Of a DNA stretch of 64,000 nt, positions 35,417-47,116 are shown one piece after another. The position numbers and the translations under genes were made by a program. Under the pieces are notes generated by a model. That model saw only the letters and a list, made by a program, of their open reading frames with translations, had not been told where the DNA came from and made no database searches. Source of the DNA: Tretioscincus oriximinensis (Eukaryota; Chordata; Lepidosauria; Squamata; Gymnophthalmidae); contig JAJVDF010000582.1 in assembly GCA_022410635.1 (NCBI GenBank), forward strand, positions 599,820 to 663,819, given 5' to 3'. How positions within the stretch are numbered: position 1 is the first letter of the stretch; the number at the start of each line of letters is the position of its first letter.

Positions 35417-35715
35417 AACTGCTGAGAGATCCAACCCTCTCTCACAATTCTTTTTACACCTTTCAGCAAGAGAGAGCAGTTCTTTCCTGTTGAATTTACA
35501 TAGTAAAAAGAAGGGATTGTGATTTGAAAAAAACGCTAGCTGCCTCCAAAACATGGGCAAGTTCAAATATGAAGTTTTCCTTTTGTACTCGTACACCCAG
35601 TGCCAAGGGAAGGCAACAGCAAATGACAGAAGGGATATATCTCAGCCACTTGCAAGCACGGAATTATGCCAGTGCTTCATGGGAGAAAGTGTAAATCCTT
35701 TGTAGCATGACACAG
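35417..35715. other. intergenic, nothing recognised
   Basis: No repeat or gene supported. Confidence 0.3.
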
Positions 35716-35958
35716 AGAAATGTGTGAGGTATAAATGGATACTAGGATGGATGTCTGGATGTTGCCTCTGGGATGGAGCAACAGGCAGGACTCCTGAAAT
35801 ACCATTTGCAGGGAGTCATGAACAGGAGCATATTTTGCTTTCCTCTGTTCGGACTACCCAGTTGCATCTGGTGGGCCTGTGTGTGACACAGAATGCTGGA
35901 CTTGATGGGCTGTGGCCTGATCCAGTATGGCTCTTCTTATGTTCTTATGTTCTTATGT
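35716..35958 (+). mobile_element. CR1 LINE 3' UTR (type B), young
   Basis: AGGTATAAATGGATACTAGG to the tail CTTATGTTCTTATGTTCTTA. Close to consensus. Near-twin copies are at 55606-55843 and, inverted, at 40022-40250. Confidence 0.88.
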
Positions 35959-36539
35959 GATGTAAAAAATCAGTCATCTGGATTCACCAGTAGATGGAAA
36001 AAGAAACACATGTTAACTAATCAACGGAGCACGGACCATGGGGCATTTTAATTGTTTTCACTTTCTGGTTGCAAGTATTTGTTTCTTATATTTTGTTTTG
36101 TACGTACTGTATGTAATATTTGGTAGAATAAAAAGGCTACAAAAAGAAGTATGTTAAGAGAGAGCAGTCTGTAGTACTTGTGTTCTCATCCCATCTCTAA
36201 TCCACGTTTTAGCTGCCTCCAAAGTGTAACTGTTGCAATGCTTGATAAAGGGGCCTAAAAATTCCTAGCCACTAAAAGAAGCAATTTATGAATCACCTCA
36301 TCAAATAATATGTATCAGGTTGTCATTTGTGGGGATTAACAGAAGTTTTGTAAGGATTCCTCAACAGATGCGTTGTTCTCCCACAATCCACATAAGCAAA
36401 TGGTTCCTCCCTTGCTTTCTGACAGTTATGAAAATAGTAACATCCTTTCTATTTGAAAATCATATGGATTCTCTCCAGGATGAATCGCAAATTGTAAAGA
36501 AAGATTAGTGGATTGAATAAAGCACATTGCCCACTTCTT
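35959..36539 (-). other. 3' flank of ZNF-3 with finger relics
   Basis: From about 36290 on it is homologous to 53380-53600 downstream of ZNF-4. On the minus strand a relic reads HPGENPYDF, a degraded finger linker. The rest is unassigned. Confidence 0.45.
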
Positions 36540-36661
36540 ACATGTGTTCCTGAACTTTGTGAATTTTCTGAGGTATACCCAGTTCTGCTGACCACCTGAA
36601 GATTTTTCCACACAGTTTACATTCATATGGTTTCTCACGTAAATGAGACCTAATATGTAAA
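36540..36661 (-). pseudogene. ZNF-3 fingers 6-7, out of frame after deletion
   Basis: Homologous to ZNF-4 fingers 6-7. In another frame it reads [18 protein letters not shown] and YECKLCGKIFRWSAELG. An 11-bp deletion at about 36690-36695 removed the CEQC part of finger 6 and shifted the frame, and the first zinc-binding His of finger 7 is Pro (GIPQKIH). These residues are not translated in frame with the rest. Confidence 0.8.
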
Positions 36662-37527
<866 letters not shown>

Positions 37528-37614
37528 CTTGTGGGGAAAACATGCAAAAAGAAAAGCAGGAAAGGTTTTGATTTACACCTGAAGACAAATTCTTCTCTGG
37601 AGTTTCGGTGCTAT

Positions 37615-37735
37615 TCCTTCATAAGAACCTAAGGAGCCCTGGTGAATGGGGCCGGAGCCTATCTAGTCCAGCATTCTGTCTTACACAGTGGCCTACCAAT
37701 TGCAACTGGGCACCTTCAAACAGACCCTCAATCTT
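37615..37735 (-). mobile_element. CR1 LINE 3' end (type B), older than the duplication
   Basis: Plus-strand CATAAGAACCTAAGGAGCCC to CAATTGCAACTGGGCACC. The same insertion is present at 54730-54850 next to ZNF-4, so it predates the gene duplication. Confidence 0.82.
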
Positions 37736-38364
37736 CAATTTTTATCTCATTATTTTCCTCAAGCTCTGCCAGGCCCCATATGATAACATATCTTTGAATA
37801 TAGGAAAATTCATCATCAGAGTCAGGCCCTTTTTGCTTTCCCATGTCTATACAGATCTCTGCATACACAGGCTGAAGCTAGAGGGAGAGAAACTGGCCTC
37901 AGCCAAATGCATAAAGGCAGTCAGTCCATTGTTCATTGCTTTGGGAAGATCAGGAAATGCAGGGATTAATTAAAAAAGCAACTTTAAAAAAATACTTTGG
38001 AACCAAATTCTTCCAATGAATTATGAGATTATTCTGGATAACAGAATAACAATGTTGAATATTACTGTTCAGCAATATTCAGCAATATTTTTACTGGCAT
38101 GAATATTTATGTTTCCCGTTTATTTTCGCAGTTTGTTTATTTATGTTTATGTGTTCTGACCTGTANCCAAGGGTGAGCCAGAGTGAAACAGTTTATAAAA
38201 CAACTAAATCAGAGCAGCTAAAAATGGTGCCTGTGCCTGTATGGGGAGAGGANATAATTTCCTCAATCAAAGGTTCAGATGAACAGGCACACCATCAACA
38301 GATGACTAAGTACATCCAGTGTGAATGCCTGACGCACCTCAGAGGGAGGACAATTCCAGAAGTA
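37736..38364. other. ZNF-3 intron 4, shared with ZNF-4
   Basis: Corresponds to 54850-55605 and 55844-56000 (for example CCTGACCTGTANCCAAGGG against CCTGACCTGTATCCAAGGG). It shows that the duplication includes this intron. No gene. Confidence 0.5.
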
Positions 38365-38625
38365 GGATAAGAATTGGGTTTTTATGCACTGCTCATCTTA
38401 CCTGAAAGGACTCAGAGCGGCTGACAAACTATTTTTCACCCAAAGCTGTACATTGTAGGGTTACTTATTAATCTGCTTGTAATTTTTTTGCTTTCGAACA
38501 GCTAGGTTAGCTGAAGCTGAGGCCAGTAGAGGGCGCTCACTCCTCTCCAAGGCAGGCTGGGAACTCCGATCTCTCTGATGGAAGACTGTTGCTCTTAACC
38601 TCTGCACCGCCGTGCCTTGTAACAT
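38365..38625 (-). mobile_element. tRNA-derived SINE (family S1)
   Basis: Plus-strand GAATTGGGTTTTTATGCACT, ACTCAGAGCGGCTGACAAAC, GTAGAGGGCGCTCACTCC and the inverted tRNA-like head (CTCTTAACCTCTGCACCGCC). A truncated allele of the same insertion lies at 56005-56110. Confidence 0.75.
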
Positions 38626-38756
38626 GACGGCTACCAGAAAAAATGCCCCCTCTCACCCCATTGACTAATTAGACTGTCAAAAAGGTCTCAATAGACAATT
38701 CTGAGTGCAGACAAATCTATACAGAAGGAGGCATCCTTTCAGATTTTTGGAGTGCA

Positions 38757-38921
38757 AAAGGAACACCTACTTACCGTGAGGTGGTGTTCTGGAAGATGGA
38801 GAGGGAAGGGATGCCGGTACACCATGGGTTATTCCATCAGACCCCCCTGCAGGAAAGCGACAGAATGGTACCTCCNTGGGGTATATAACCCCGCCCATAT
38901 AGGGAGGCCCAGTCCTTTCTG
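38757..38921. repeat. DIRS left inverted terminal repeat
   Basis: 38791-38921 (from GGAAGATGGAGAGGGAAGGG to CCCAGTCCTTTCTG) is the reverse complement of 45183-45316. The outer 34 bp (AAAGGAACACCTACTTACCG onward) are absent from the right repeat but are copied in the internal complementary region. Confidence 0.88.
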
Positions 38922-39130
38922 GAAGACAAGTCTCGAAGTTACATTATTCCTTACACTCTGTCCTCCGTAAAATTCTGAGGTAGTCAACAAACGACCATGC
39001 AGTAAATATCAACCACCAATTTATTGCATACAACCAAGAATGCAGAAAAAATAGTAAACGTGAAGAACAACACAACGAGGTAACATGATAAACAAATATA
39101 GAGACACTTCCTAGTCATCGGGTGGGGCGG

Positions 39131-39232
39131 CATCCCTTCCCTCTCCATCTTCCAGAACACCACCTCACGGTAAGTAGGTGTTCCTTTCACGGAAGATGGA
39201 ACCGGGAAGGGATGCCGGTACAGCATGGGATG
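39131..39232. repeat. DIRS internal complementary region
   Basis: 39131-39187 is complementary to the outer left repeat (CTCCATCTTCCAGAACACC ... GTAGGTGTTCCTTT). 39188-39232 matches the reverse complement of the right end (CACGGAAGATGGAACCGGG). The join at 39187/39188 therefore represents both element termini side by side, as needed to rebuild the ends in the DIRS replication model. Confidence 0.85.
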
Positions 39233-39263
39233 TACCACAGCATGCCCCAAAAAGGGAGGGAGA

Positions 39264-40019
39264 CTAGGGAGAATTGGTCTCCAAAATGTTCTGAACCACC
39301 TGGCGCCCTAGGGTGCCCCTGGATGAACGGAAAATGTCCAATTTGTAGTGTTTGGTGAACACTGAGGATGATTTCCAGGTGGCTGCCAGACAGACCTCTT
39401 CTAAGGAGGCCCTATTGAAGTACGCCCAGGAAGTGGAAGCAGACCTAGTTGAGTGGGTGAAAATAGTCCCTGGAGGAGTTTTACCCAGGGAGGTATAAGC
39501 CAACTTGATACACTCAACAACCCAATAAGCCAAAGTCTTGGCAGAGGCTTTATGTCCCTTGCGGATGGCATGAAAAAGATCGAAAAGAGATTCAGTTCTG
39601 CGGAATTCCTGTGTCCTCTTAATATAGATCAGTAGAGCCCTGCAAGCATCTAAGGTGTGCCAGAATTTCTCCAAGGGGGTCTTGGGATTTGGACAAAAGG
39701 AGGGTACAATGATGTCCTGCATAACATGGTAGACTGAATTAACCTTGGGCGTAAATTCTGGGTTTGGACGTAAAACGACTGTGTCCGGATTAGCATTAAA
39801 ACATTGAGGACGGAGAGACAGGGCTGCCAGCTCTGAAACTCTGCGAGTGCTAACTATAGCTAAGAGAAAAACANTCTTATAGGTCAGATGGGACCAAGAG
39901 GCCTGGTCGAACTGTACAAAGTTAAAGTAGATGCCTGTTTGTCAGAAACCAACGTAGAAATAACCTGCTCAGTATTCCCTAGCTTTCGGAATTGGAAGCG
40001 CTGAGCAGCCACGCAATTA
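39264..40019 (-). pseudogene. DIRS tyrosine recombinase (broken)
   Basis: Site-specific recombinase expected to integrate the circular DNA. Catalytic motifs on the minus strand: the first Arg in STRRVSELAALS (about 39825-39860), then HSTRSASTSWA (H-x-x-R, about 39415-39450) and the presumed tyrosine in FTKHY (about 39345-39360). The open part 39264-39722 continues upstream in the same frame to about 39895, where the frame is broken. The N-terminal part lies next to a CR1 insertion (40020-40915) that separates it from the RT reading frame. Confidence 0.82.
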
Positions 40020-40915
40020 GAACATAACATAAGAACATAAGAAGAGCNATACTGGATCAGGCCACAGCCCATCGAGTCCAGCATTCTGTGTCACACAAAG
40101 GCCCACCAGATGCACCTGGGCAGCCCGAACAGAGGAAAGCAAAATATGCTGCTCCTGTTCGTGACTCCCTGCAAATGGTATTTCAAAAGTCCTGCCTGTT
40201 GCTCCATCCCGGAGGCTACATCCAGACAACTATCTTAGTATCCATTTATACCCTTAGTGTCCATAAACCTGTCTAGTCCTGTCTTGAAACTATCCAAGCT
40301 GTTAGCTACCACTACCTCTTCAGGAAGTAAATTCCACAGGCCGATGACCCTCTGGGTGAAAAAATACTTCCCTTTGTCTGTTCTCANTTTTCTACCCAAC
40401 AGTTTTAAGGAGTGCCCTCTGGTCCTTGTGTTGTGTGATAGAGAAAACATTTTTTCTCTATTCACCCTGTCGATCCCATGCATGATTTTGTACACTTCAA
40501 TCAGATCACCCCTCAAACGTCTCCTTTCAAGGCTGAAGAGGCCCAGACGTTGCAGNCTTGCTTCGTAAGGGAGGTGCTCCAGACCCTTGATCATTTTTGT
40601 TGCCCTTTTCTGCACCTTCTCCAGTTCCAAAATATCCCTCTTGAGATGTGGTGACCAGAATTGAACACAGTATTCCAAATGTGGCCTCACCACAGATTTA
40701 TAAAGAGGCAAAACAACATTTGCTGACTTATTTTCGATTCCTTTCCTAATTATCCCCAACATGGAATTTGCCTTTTTTGCAGCTGCTGCACACTGGGTTG
40801 ACATTTTCATTGAATTGTCCACTAACACCCCAAGATCCTTTTCTTGCTCGGTCACAGAAAGCTTGGTTCCCATCAGGTGGTAGGAGTATTTTGGGTTCTT
40901 TGCCCCAATATGCAT
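40020..40915 (-). mobile_element. CR1 LINE 3' part (type B) nested in DIRS
   Basis: Minus-strand frame of about 226 residues: MHIGAKNPKYSYHLMGTKLS, SVVRPHLEYCVQFWSPHLKR and GLWNLLPEEVVVANSLDSF to TKGINGY. The 3' UTR ends at CATAACATAAGAACATAAG on plus. Nearly uninterrupted, so a young insertion that postdates the DIRS. Confidence 0.92.
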
Positions 40916-42742
40916 GACCTATTAGTCGTAACCATTGAGGATCGGGATGGCAAAATCCTCTCTGTATTAGTAGGTCCGGTCTGGACAGGAGGTGGAAGGG
41001 CCCTGCCACTATCATAGAGCTCAGCATAGGGAACCATGGCCTGCGGGGCCAAAAGGGTGCTACTAGAATAACTGAGCAACGCCATCTGCGGAGACGGGCT
41101 AGGAACCAGGGTAGCAGAGGGGTAGGAGGAAAGGCATAAAGTAAATAGTTCGNCCATGGGAACGAGAGGGCGTCGGTTCCTTCCGCCTCTGGGTACCAAT
41201 ACCGGGATAGGAACCTGGGTACTTGGGTGTTGCTGGGTGTTGCAAATAGATCCAAAACCGGAACCCCCCAAAGTTCCATGAGGATCTCGAACACCTCTGG
41301 GTTGAGAGTCCATTCGGCTGACAGAAGATCGTGGCAGTTCAACACTCCCTGTATATATAGAGCAGAAATGGAGAGGATGTTAGACTCCGCCCAGGCCATC
41401 AAGGAATCGGTAATGGTCATCAGAGATCTAGATCTGGTGCCACCCTGCCTGTTGTGGCATTGTCAGTCTTAATTAGAACATGTTGCCCAGCAATAATAGA
41501 GTGGAAGGCTCTCAAGGCCAACCAGATGGCATGAAGTTCAAGCCAATTGATGGAGTGCCTGCTGTGTTCAGGGGACCAAATACCTTGAGCTTTCCTACCG
41601 TTACAATGAGCTCCCCAACCAGACAAACTTGCATCTGTGGTGACAAGAACCCATTCGGGAGGGGTCATAGGGGAACCTTTAGATAAATTGTCCTTGAGCC
41701 CCCACCAGTGGAGAGATTGCTTCACTGGGAGCGGGAGCGAAACCATCCTGTGTTGCTTGTTGGCAATTTGAGAAGTGAAAGATAAGAGAAACCATTGCAG
41801 AGCCCTAGAATGGTAACGAGACCAGGGGATAAGGTCGAAAACAGAAACCATTTTGCCTTGGAAAGTGGCTAAAGGGGATAGAGAAACCATGGGGGATTTA
41901 ATACACGTCCTGACCCAAGCCAGCAGAGCCTCAATTCTCTGGTGATCTGGGAAGACAGCTGGGATGGAGGTATTAAAGTGGACTCCCAGATGGTCTAGAT
42001 TCCTTGAAGGAGTCAAGGAACTTTTCTCCCAATTTATAATGAACCCATGTTTCTGGAGAAACAGCAGAGTGACATTAGCGGCTGAAGTGGTTTCATCATA
42101 AGAATTCCCTGCGACCAGAAGGTCGTCAAGGTAAGCAAAAACTGAAATGGCTTGAAGTCTGAGGGCTCCAACAAGTTGGTCAACCACCTTACTAAAGACC
42201 CTAGGGGCGCTAGAGAGGCCAAATGGGAGTACTCAGCACTGCCAGTGTGAGGCTCCAAGAGCAAAGCGTAAGAATTTCCTTGAGGAAGGGCGTATTAATA
42301 TATGCATATAGGCATCCGCCAAATCCATAGATACCAGGTATTGTTTTTTTTGAATAGCCATCCTGATTGACTGAATAGTTTCCATTTTGAAGTGTTTAGA
42401 AACCATAAATTTTTTTAACGGTTTTAAATTCAAAATAGGTCTCCAACCACCCGACCTTTTTTTAACAACAAAAAAGAAAGAGTAAACACCCCTGCCTTTT
42501 TCGGCTGGGGGAACGGGCTCAACCGCACCAATAGCTCTGAGGTAATGCAATGCCTTCATTACTTCCCGTTTGCGGGAGGGTCCCACCAAATGCAGAGATT
42601 GAACGAAGTGGGGTGGAGGAAGGTGTAGGAGTTCAAGTTCGTAACCCAAAGAAATAACTTGCAAAACCCAGTCATCAACATGAGTATTTGCCCAGACATC
42701 AGCAAAATGAACTAGTCTCCCACCAACTGGTAACTGATTCAC
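40916..42742 (-). pseudogene. DIRS RT-RNase H-methyltransferase-like region (broken)
   Basis: Reverse transcriptase at 42742-41950: KGRGVYSFFFVVKKRSGGWR, VSMDLADAYMHI and the catalytic FAYLDDLLVAG. RNase H at about 41650-41430: LVTTDASLSGWGAH, WLELHAIWLAL, IKTDNATT. A downstream domain at about 41310-40950 has VLDLFATPSNTQVPRF, LLYAFPPTPLLPWFL and VAPFWPRRPWFP; it fits the adenine-methyltransferase-like domain described in DIRS elements. Frames break at about 42240 and near 41420. Confidence 0.85.
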
Positions 42743-42754
42743 TGCAACTCCCGA

Positions 42755-44488
42755 CTAGCCGTCCTTTTTTAGGGGACGGTATGGTTGGGAACGGTTGTGA
42801 CCACCGGTCGGGCGAGGTTGTGATTGCTGGCGTTGCCTGGGCCACTGCTTTTGCGGGGGTTCCCGATAGGATCTGTATCCTCTGTTGGCTGGGATGAAGG
42901 GCCTGTTGTATCCGAAGGACCTGCGGTTCGACGAGTACCATCTGTCCTTATCTCCCGAGACTGAAGAAGAAGAAGACGGTCTCGTAGGCTTGACTTTCTT
43001 TTCCCCTTTAGCTTCTACAAGGATATCTTTCAAGGCCTCGTCTCCGAAGAGGATACCTCCAGTGAACGGAGCAGCAGCAAGGTTCGCTTTGGCCGTAGTG
43101 TCAGNGTTCCAGAATTTCAACCATAGAGCACGCCGAGNTGCTACGTTACATCCCATGGTGCGAGCTCCAAGGACCATGGAGTCAAAAGCAGCGTCGGAGG
43201 AGAAGGCCAAAACTTTTTGAATATAGCGGAGAGGCTGTACCGCTTGATGGGGAAGAACCCCTGCAACCAGGAGGGCGTCCGCCCACCTGTATGCTGCCCG
43301 GGAAAAAAGAGAGATCTGAGCTATGGATCTAGTCATTAAAGAAACTAGTTTGAACTCTTTTCGAAGCATATTTTTTTCCTGATCCTTTAATGGTGTGTCC
43401 CCTGGCTTAGGGGCCACAGACTGAGAAAGAGCAGTGATGGGGCCATCCACGAGGGGTACCTTCCAGATGTCTGGCTCCCCATGTCACCAACGCAGAACTT
43501 CCTGGGGATAGGAGGAAGTTTAAAGGCCTTGGCCGGATTCTCCCATACCTTTAGAATGTCTTGTTTAAAGGATTTGGGAAATGGTGGTGAAAGTTGAGGT
43601 GTCACCGTTGCCAGGAGAAGGCTTTCACGTTCAGCCGCCAGGTCATCCGGTAACGTTTGCAGAGGCTTCATATTAAGTGAAGCAAGCATCTTAGGGAGTA
43701 ATTTTGCAAAGTCCCCTAAGGAAAAAAGTCTTGGGACCATTGATTGGAAAGCAGTGTCCTTGAGAGACGGGTCCTCTTCCAGGTTCTCGTCCTCTGAAAA
43801 GATGCCTTGTAATTGGTCTCTCAAATATTCAGAGGAATGGTCAGCCTCCTCATCGTCAGAGAGGCGAACTGGTTCCGGTGAAGCAGAACGAGCTGAACTG
43901 GTAGTAGGAGAAGTAGGGGCCATAGGAATCCAAGGCCTGGAAGTAGATGGTAAATTGGTATGACTAGAGTGAGAGGAGGAGGCACGAGATCCTAGGCCTG
44001 AGGCCTCAGCCAGTATGCTGCCCCTGGGGGCAGAGTCCCCTTTAGAAGATTTTTTAGACTTCTTTTGTTTTGGAATATTAGATTCTTCAGGGACATCAGA
44101 TTCAGTAAGAGTTCTCTTCTTCTTAGATGATTTGGTCAGATCAGGTTGTTTGGATTTAGACTTGGAAGATTTTTCTTTTTTGGCATGAGAGGGACCTTCA
44201 TCGTCGGAGGGGAGCACCCTCTTCAAGTCGGTAGGGGCTCGACCATGCTCCGATGAAGANTCCTCATTTCCAAATATATCCAGTGCGGCCAGTGTCTGAA
44301 TGTCTATCCTTTGCTGCTGGCCGCGATTCCTTTGATACAGTGTTAGCCGCTTGAAAACGGACGATCTCTAGCATGCCCGCCATTGTGTCTCTCAGCTNTT
44401 TTAGTATGTCGGCCATCGGGGGCCGTTGCGAGTCACCCCAGTGCTGGGAGTCATTCTCTGGGGGAATGGGAGCTGGTGCAGGCTCCAT
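42755..44488 (-). pseudogene. DIRS gag-like region (frameshifted)
   Basis: The N-terminal part (44488-43450) is lysine- and serine-rich (KKEKSSKSKSKQPDLTKSSK) and carries an acidic stretch (LSDDEEADHSS). The C-terminal part (43450-42755) has FSRAAYRWADALLVAG, LRYIQKVLAFSSDAAFDS, PFTGGILFGDEALKDIL and a basic Gln/Arg-rich tail, as in DIRS gag proteins. A frameshift near 43450-43485 splits the two, where PSWMAPS and VPLVDGPITALS overlap in different frames. Another break lies near 44230-44260. Confidence 0.78.
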
Positions 44489-45182
44489 TTCCCTTACTTT
44501 CGGCCTGCGCGGCTTAAGATGAGGCCGCTTAATGCCTTCAGCCGCGTCTTTTTGTCATGCCGGGTCAGCGGGCTCCATTCCCTTTTGGGAGTTGGCGGNC
44601 TCCACTGCGCAGGCTTGAGGTTCCTCGTGCATGCGTAGAGGCCCTGGGTCTTTTCCCGCGCAGGAAAAGACCAACTGCGAAGCAGGCCCAGTAATGAAAG
44701 TAGGCCGCAGGCCATCCCCGAGAGATGGTAGGCCCGGGAGAGAGGCAAGGGGCTGCGGAGCACTCACGGTAAAAGCCAGTGGTTCCGAAGAGCGGCGGGC
44801 NGGCAGAGACGCAGCCGCNTCNGTAGCATGGTGCTGGGCGCCACTCTCAACAGTCTGCCGCTCCACGACAAGCAGAGCGGGGCTGGAGGCAAGGGCTTCG
44901 GCTGGGTCCTCATGGTCTACCGCTTGGCGGATAGACCGGGCCCAATTGTGCAGCCAGAGGGCTTCGGAGGAGGAGGGGGGTGCCGATAGGAACTCCCAAG
45001 GACCCCCCAGTTCAGCGTTGAAGAAGATTGGGAGCCACCGAAATTCAGAGTGGCCGGACCAATCCGGCAAGGAAAGGTTCCCAAAATCTCTTTCTCCTCT
45101 GCCAAAGTCCATAAATTACCTTTTCCTTCGTCTGTGTTCTTAAGTCCTAGCTATCCAAAGTAACTCTCCTGCAAGCAAAGTG
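44489..45182 (-). other. DIRS 5' leader, GC-rich
   Basis: Between the right inverted repeat and gag. It contains an open stretch (MDFGRGERDFGNLSLPDWSG, about 44555-45112) of unknown role, not recognised as a protein family. It may be an untranslated leader. Confidence 0.4.
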
Positions 45183-45319
45183 ACAGAAAGGACTGGGCCT
45201 CCCTATATGGGCAGGGTTATATACCCCAGGAAGGTACCATTCTGTCGCTTTCCTGCAGGGGGGNTCTGATGGAATAACCCATGGTGTACCGGCATCCCTT
45301 CCCGGTTCCATCTTCCGTG
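45183..45319. repeat. DIRS right inverted terminal repeat
   Basis: CAGAAAGGACTGGGCCTCCC to TTCCATCTTCCGTG, complementary to 38791-38921 with a few differences and one N in each arm. Confidence 0.88.
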
Positions 45320-45519
45320 AACTGTTTAGGGCTTTCTAAATTGGTGTTAATTCCTTGAAATAGGATCAGCACAATATGCATCCGGCCAATTCTGCAGTTG
45401 TGGTTGGCACAGGAAGAAATAGATGCTTCTAGACACTGCTGGCACCTGCTTGATTGTGGTGGGGGCAGAAGAACTTAAAGAGGCAGCTGCCTAGAGAGGC
45501 TCCTCTCTGGGTTCCCTGG

Positions 45520-45785
45520 CCAGAGTGGCACAGCAGTTAAGATACCTGGTGTTTCAGCAGAGATACCGAGTTCAAAGCTCTGTGTCAGCTGTGGGGAGGG
45601 GTGAGTGAGTGCCCCCTACAGGCTTCAGCTCTAACCAACGCAGCTATTTGAAAGCAAGAAATTGCAATGAGATAAATGGGGACCATCACAGCGTGGTGGG
45701 GAAGATAGAATGTAAGCCCTCGGCTGAAAAATAAGCTTATAAGCCACTTTGAGGGGATGGAAAGCAGGGTATAAAAACCCAGTTT
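45520..45785 (+). mobile_element. tRNA-derived SINE (family S1), near full length
   Basis: Head CAGAGTGGCACAGCAGTTAA (A-box region) and GAGTTCAAAGCTC (B-box region). Body CTTCAGCTCTAACCAACGC and GGTGGGGAAGATAGAATGTA; 3' end CCACTTTGAGGGGATGG and AAAACCCAGTTTTTCTTG. Confidence 0.78.
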
Positions 45786-46306
45786 TTCTTGTTATTGCAT
45801 CCTTGCAAAAAGCAGCAGAGAGTGTATGNCTAAAAGGGCTTTTCCCTCTGTGGTCATTTGAGTTGGAGAACTTTGGGCACAGCTTTGTTCCGAGCAAACT
45901 CAGGACACCGTGAGATATAGAGAAAAATGTCTAGAGAGGCACTTCACANTGGGAACAGACCAATAGTGGCATTGTCACGTCAACCAGTGTGTGCCAGATA
46001 GCAGCCAAATACCTGCCTAACCTGGTCATTCCTGGTCCTATGGAAGAATAAGAAAGGAAAACATTCCCATCCCTTGAGACGCTGAATGAAAAAAAAACTC
46101 TCAGTTGCACCACCACATGCCTCTTCAACCTGGCCTTTAGTTTTTAATAACAATTAAAAACAGAATTAAAAACCAGTTAACTGAGACTTTCAGGCAAAGG
46201 GTAGAATATAATTGCAAGCACAGATCAATCAAGCGAATTTTGTTTTTGCAAATAAATTGGAGAGAAAATGCTAAGGAACAGCAACGGATTTATTCCTGTG
46301 ACCTAC
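45786..46306. other. ZNF-3 intron 4, end part
   Basis: Unassigned sequence, with a possible L2 scrap near 46130-46215. It precedes the KRAB donor at 46306/46307 (minus strand). Confidence 0.35.
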
Positions 46307-46433
46307 CCACAAAGGCCAGGCTTGCATAATTTTCTTCCATCACGTCCTTGTGCAAAGTTCTCTGAGCAGGAGCCAGCAAAATCCACTCCTCCTCCGTGAA
46401 ATGCACGGCCACCTCCTCAAAGGTCACTTGGGA
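46307..46433 (-). CDS. ZNF-3 exon 4: KRAB A box
   Basis: 127-nt exon; acceptor TTGCTTTCAG at 46434 and donor TTTGTGG|GTAGGT. It encodes [20 protein letters not shown], then [20 protein letters not shown] and FVG. It differs from the ZNF-4 exon by one base in 127, and the change is silent. The EEW core is kept; MLE reads MEE. Phase 0 in, phase 1 out. Confidence 0.9.
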
Positions 46434-46651
46434 CTGAAAGCAAATGAAACACAGTTTCCTCTTCAAAGAGGGAGCAGAAATATCCAAATTCCAAGATTTT
46501 TTTTTTACAAAAGTTTCCATGAAGAGAAACCCGCTCAGTCGCTTCCAAAGCATCTCCAGCAATGATCTTGGTCAGAACTCGGGAGAAGCAAAGTCACCTT
46601 GAGACGCAGGGAAATGGGCAGAAACCCCAACAGAAATATTCTCCTCCTTAC

Positions 46652-46716
46652 CAGATCCTGTGGCAATTCAACATCCGCTTCTCCTCTGTCAGAATCTAGG
46701 AGTCTCTTTGCAGTGC
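46652..46716 (-). CDS. ZNF-3 exon 3: short linker
   Basis: 65-nt exon between GTTACTCACAG (46717 onward) and GGATCTG|GTAAGG. It encodes TAKRLLDSDRGEADVELPQD plus L. One base differs from ZNF-4 at the 5' end. Confidence 0.82.
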
Positions 46717-46822
46717 CTGTGAGTAACACCAAGGATTATACGGCTGGTCCCNTCAGCACACAGGATGTCTGAACAACATCTCATCCCTGAAGCCCCCCGA
46801 GGTTCAAAAAGGCATCTCTTAC

Positions 46823-46946
46823 CCACGCAGGCAACTTTCTCCTGCCGCTTCTGAGTGCTCTCTCCAAACAACAGACTCCACCTGGCATCCAGTGACGCTT
46901 TCTGTGCCTCACAGAGATCACTGACCTCATCTGCTCCGACTTTAAC
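46823..46946 (-). CDS. ZNF-3 exon 2: SCAN-KRAB linker
   Basis: 124-nt exon, phase 0 in and 1 out, donor GCGTGG|GTAAGA. It encodes [20 protein letters not shown], then [10 protein letters not shown] and QEKVACVG. The acceptor TTATTGCAG directly abuts the 3' tail of an L2 LINE (46952-47045), leaving almost no native pyrimidine tract. Confidence 0.82.
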
Positions 46947-46951
46947 CTGCA

Positions 46952-47045
46952 ATAATTTATTTTATTTACATTTCTATACCACCCTATACCCAAAAGTCTC
47001 AGGACGGTTAACAATAAAAGCCAAATTAACATATTAAGACAACAA
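46952..47045 (-). mobile_element. L2 LINE 3' end at the exon 2 acceptor
   Basis: Plus-strand TTTATTTTATTTACATTTCT and CCACCCTATACCCAAAAGTC are the L2 tail and 3' motif. It is a short version of the copy at 56799-57230. The common insertion predates the duplication; the rest was lost here. Confidence 0.8.
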
Positions 47046-47116
47046 TGTCTAAATGGCGTGATAGGGCTGAAAGATATGATGTTCCCTTGAGAATAACCAA
47101 TGTAAAATCCCCTCAC

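Larger units (their letters stand above)
38757..45319 (-). mobile_element. DIRS-type retrotransposon in ZNF-3 intron 4
   Basis: About 6.6 kb (5.7 kb without a nested CR1). It has inverted terminal repeats at both ends and an internal complementary region at 39131-39232. On the minus strand it carries gag, RT-RNase H-methyltransferase-like and tyrosine recombinase reading frames. This layout defines DIRS elements, which integrate through a circular DNA by tyrosine recombinase and usually leave no target duplication; none is seen here (flanks AGTGCA and AACTGT). Frameshifts in gag, RT and the recombinase and a CR1 insertion make it inactive. It lies in the sense orientation in ZNF-3 and is absent from the matching ZNF-4 intron, where the region is deleted. 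Confidence 0.92.
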
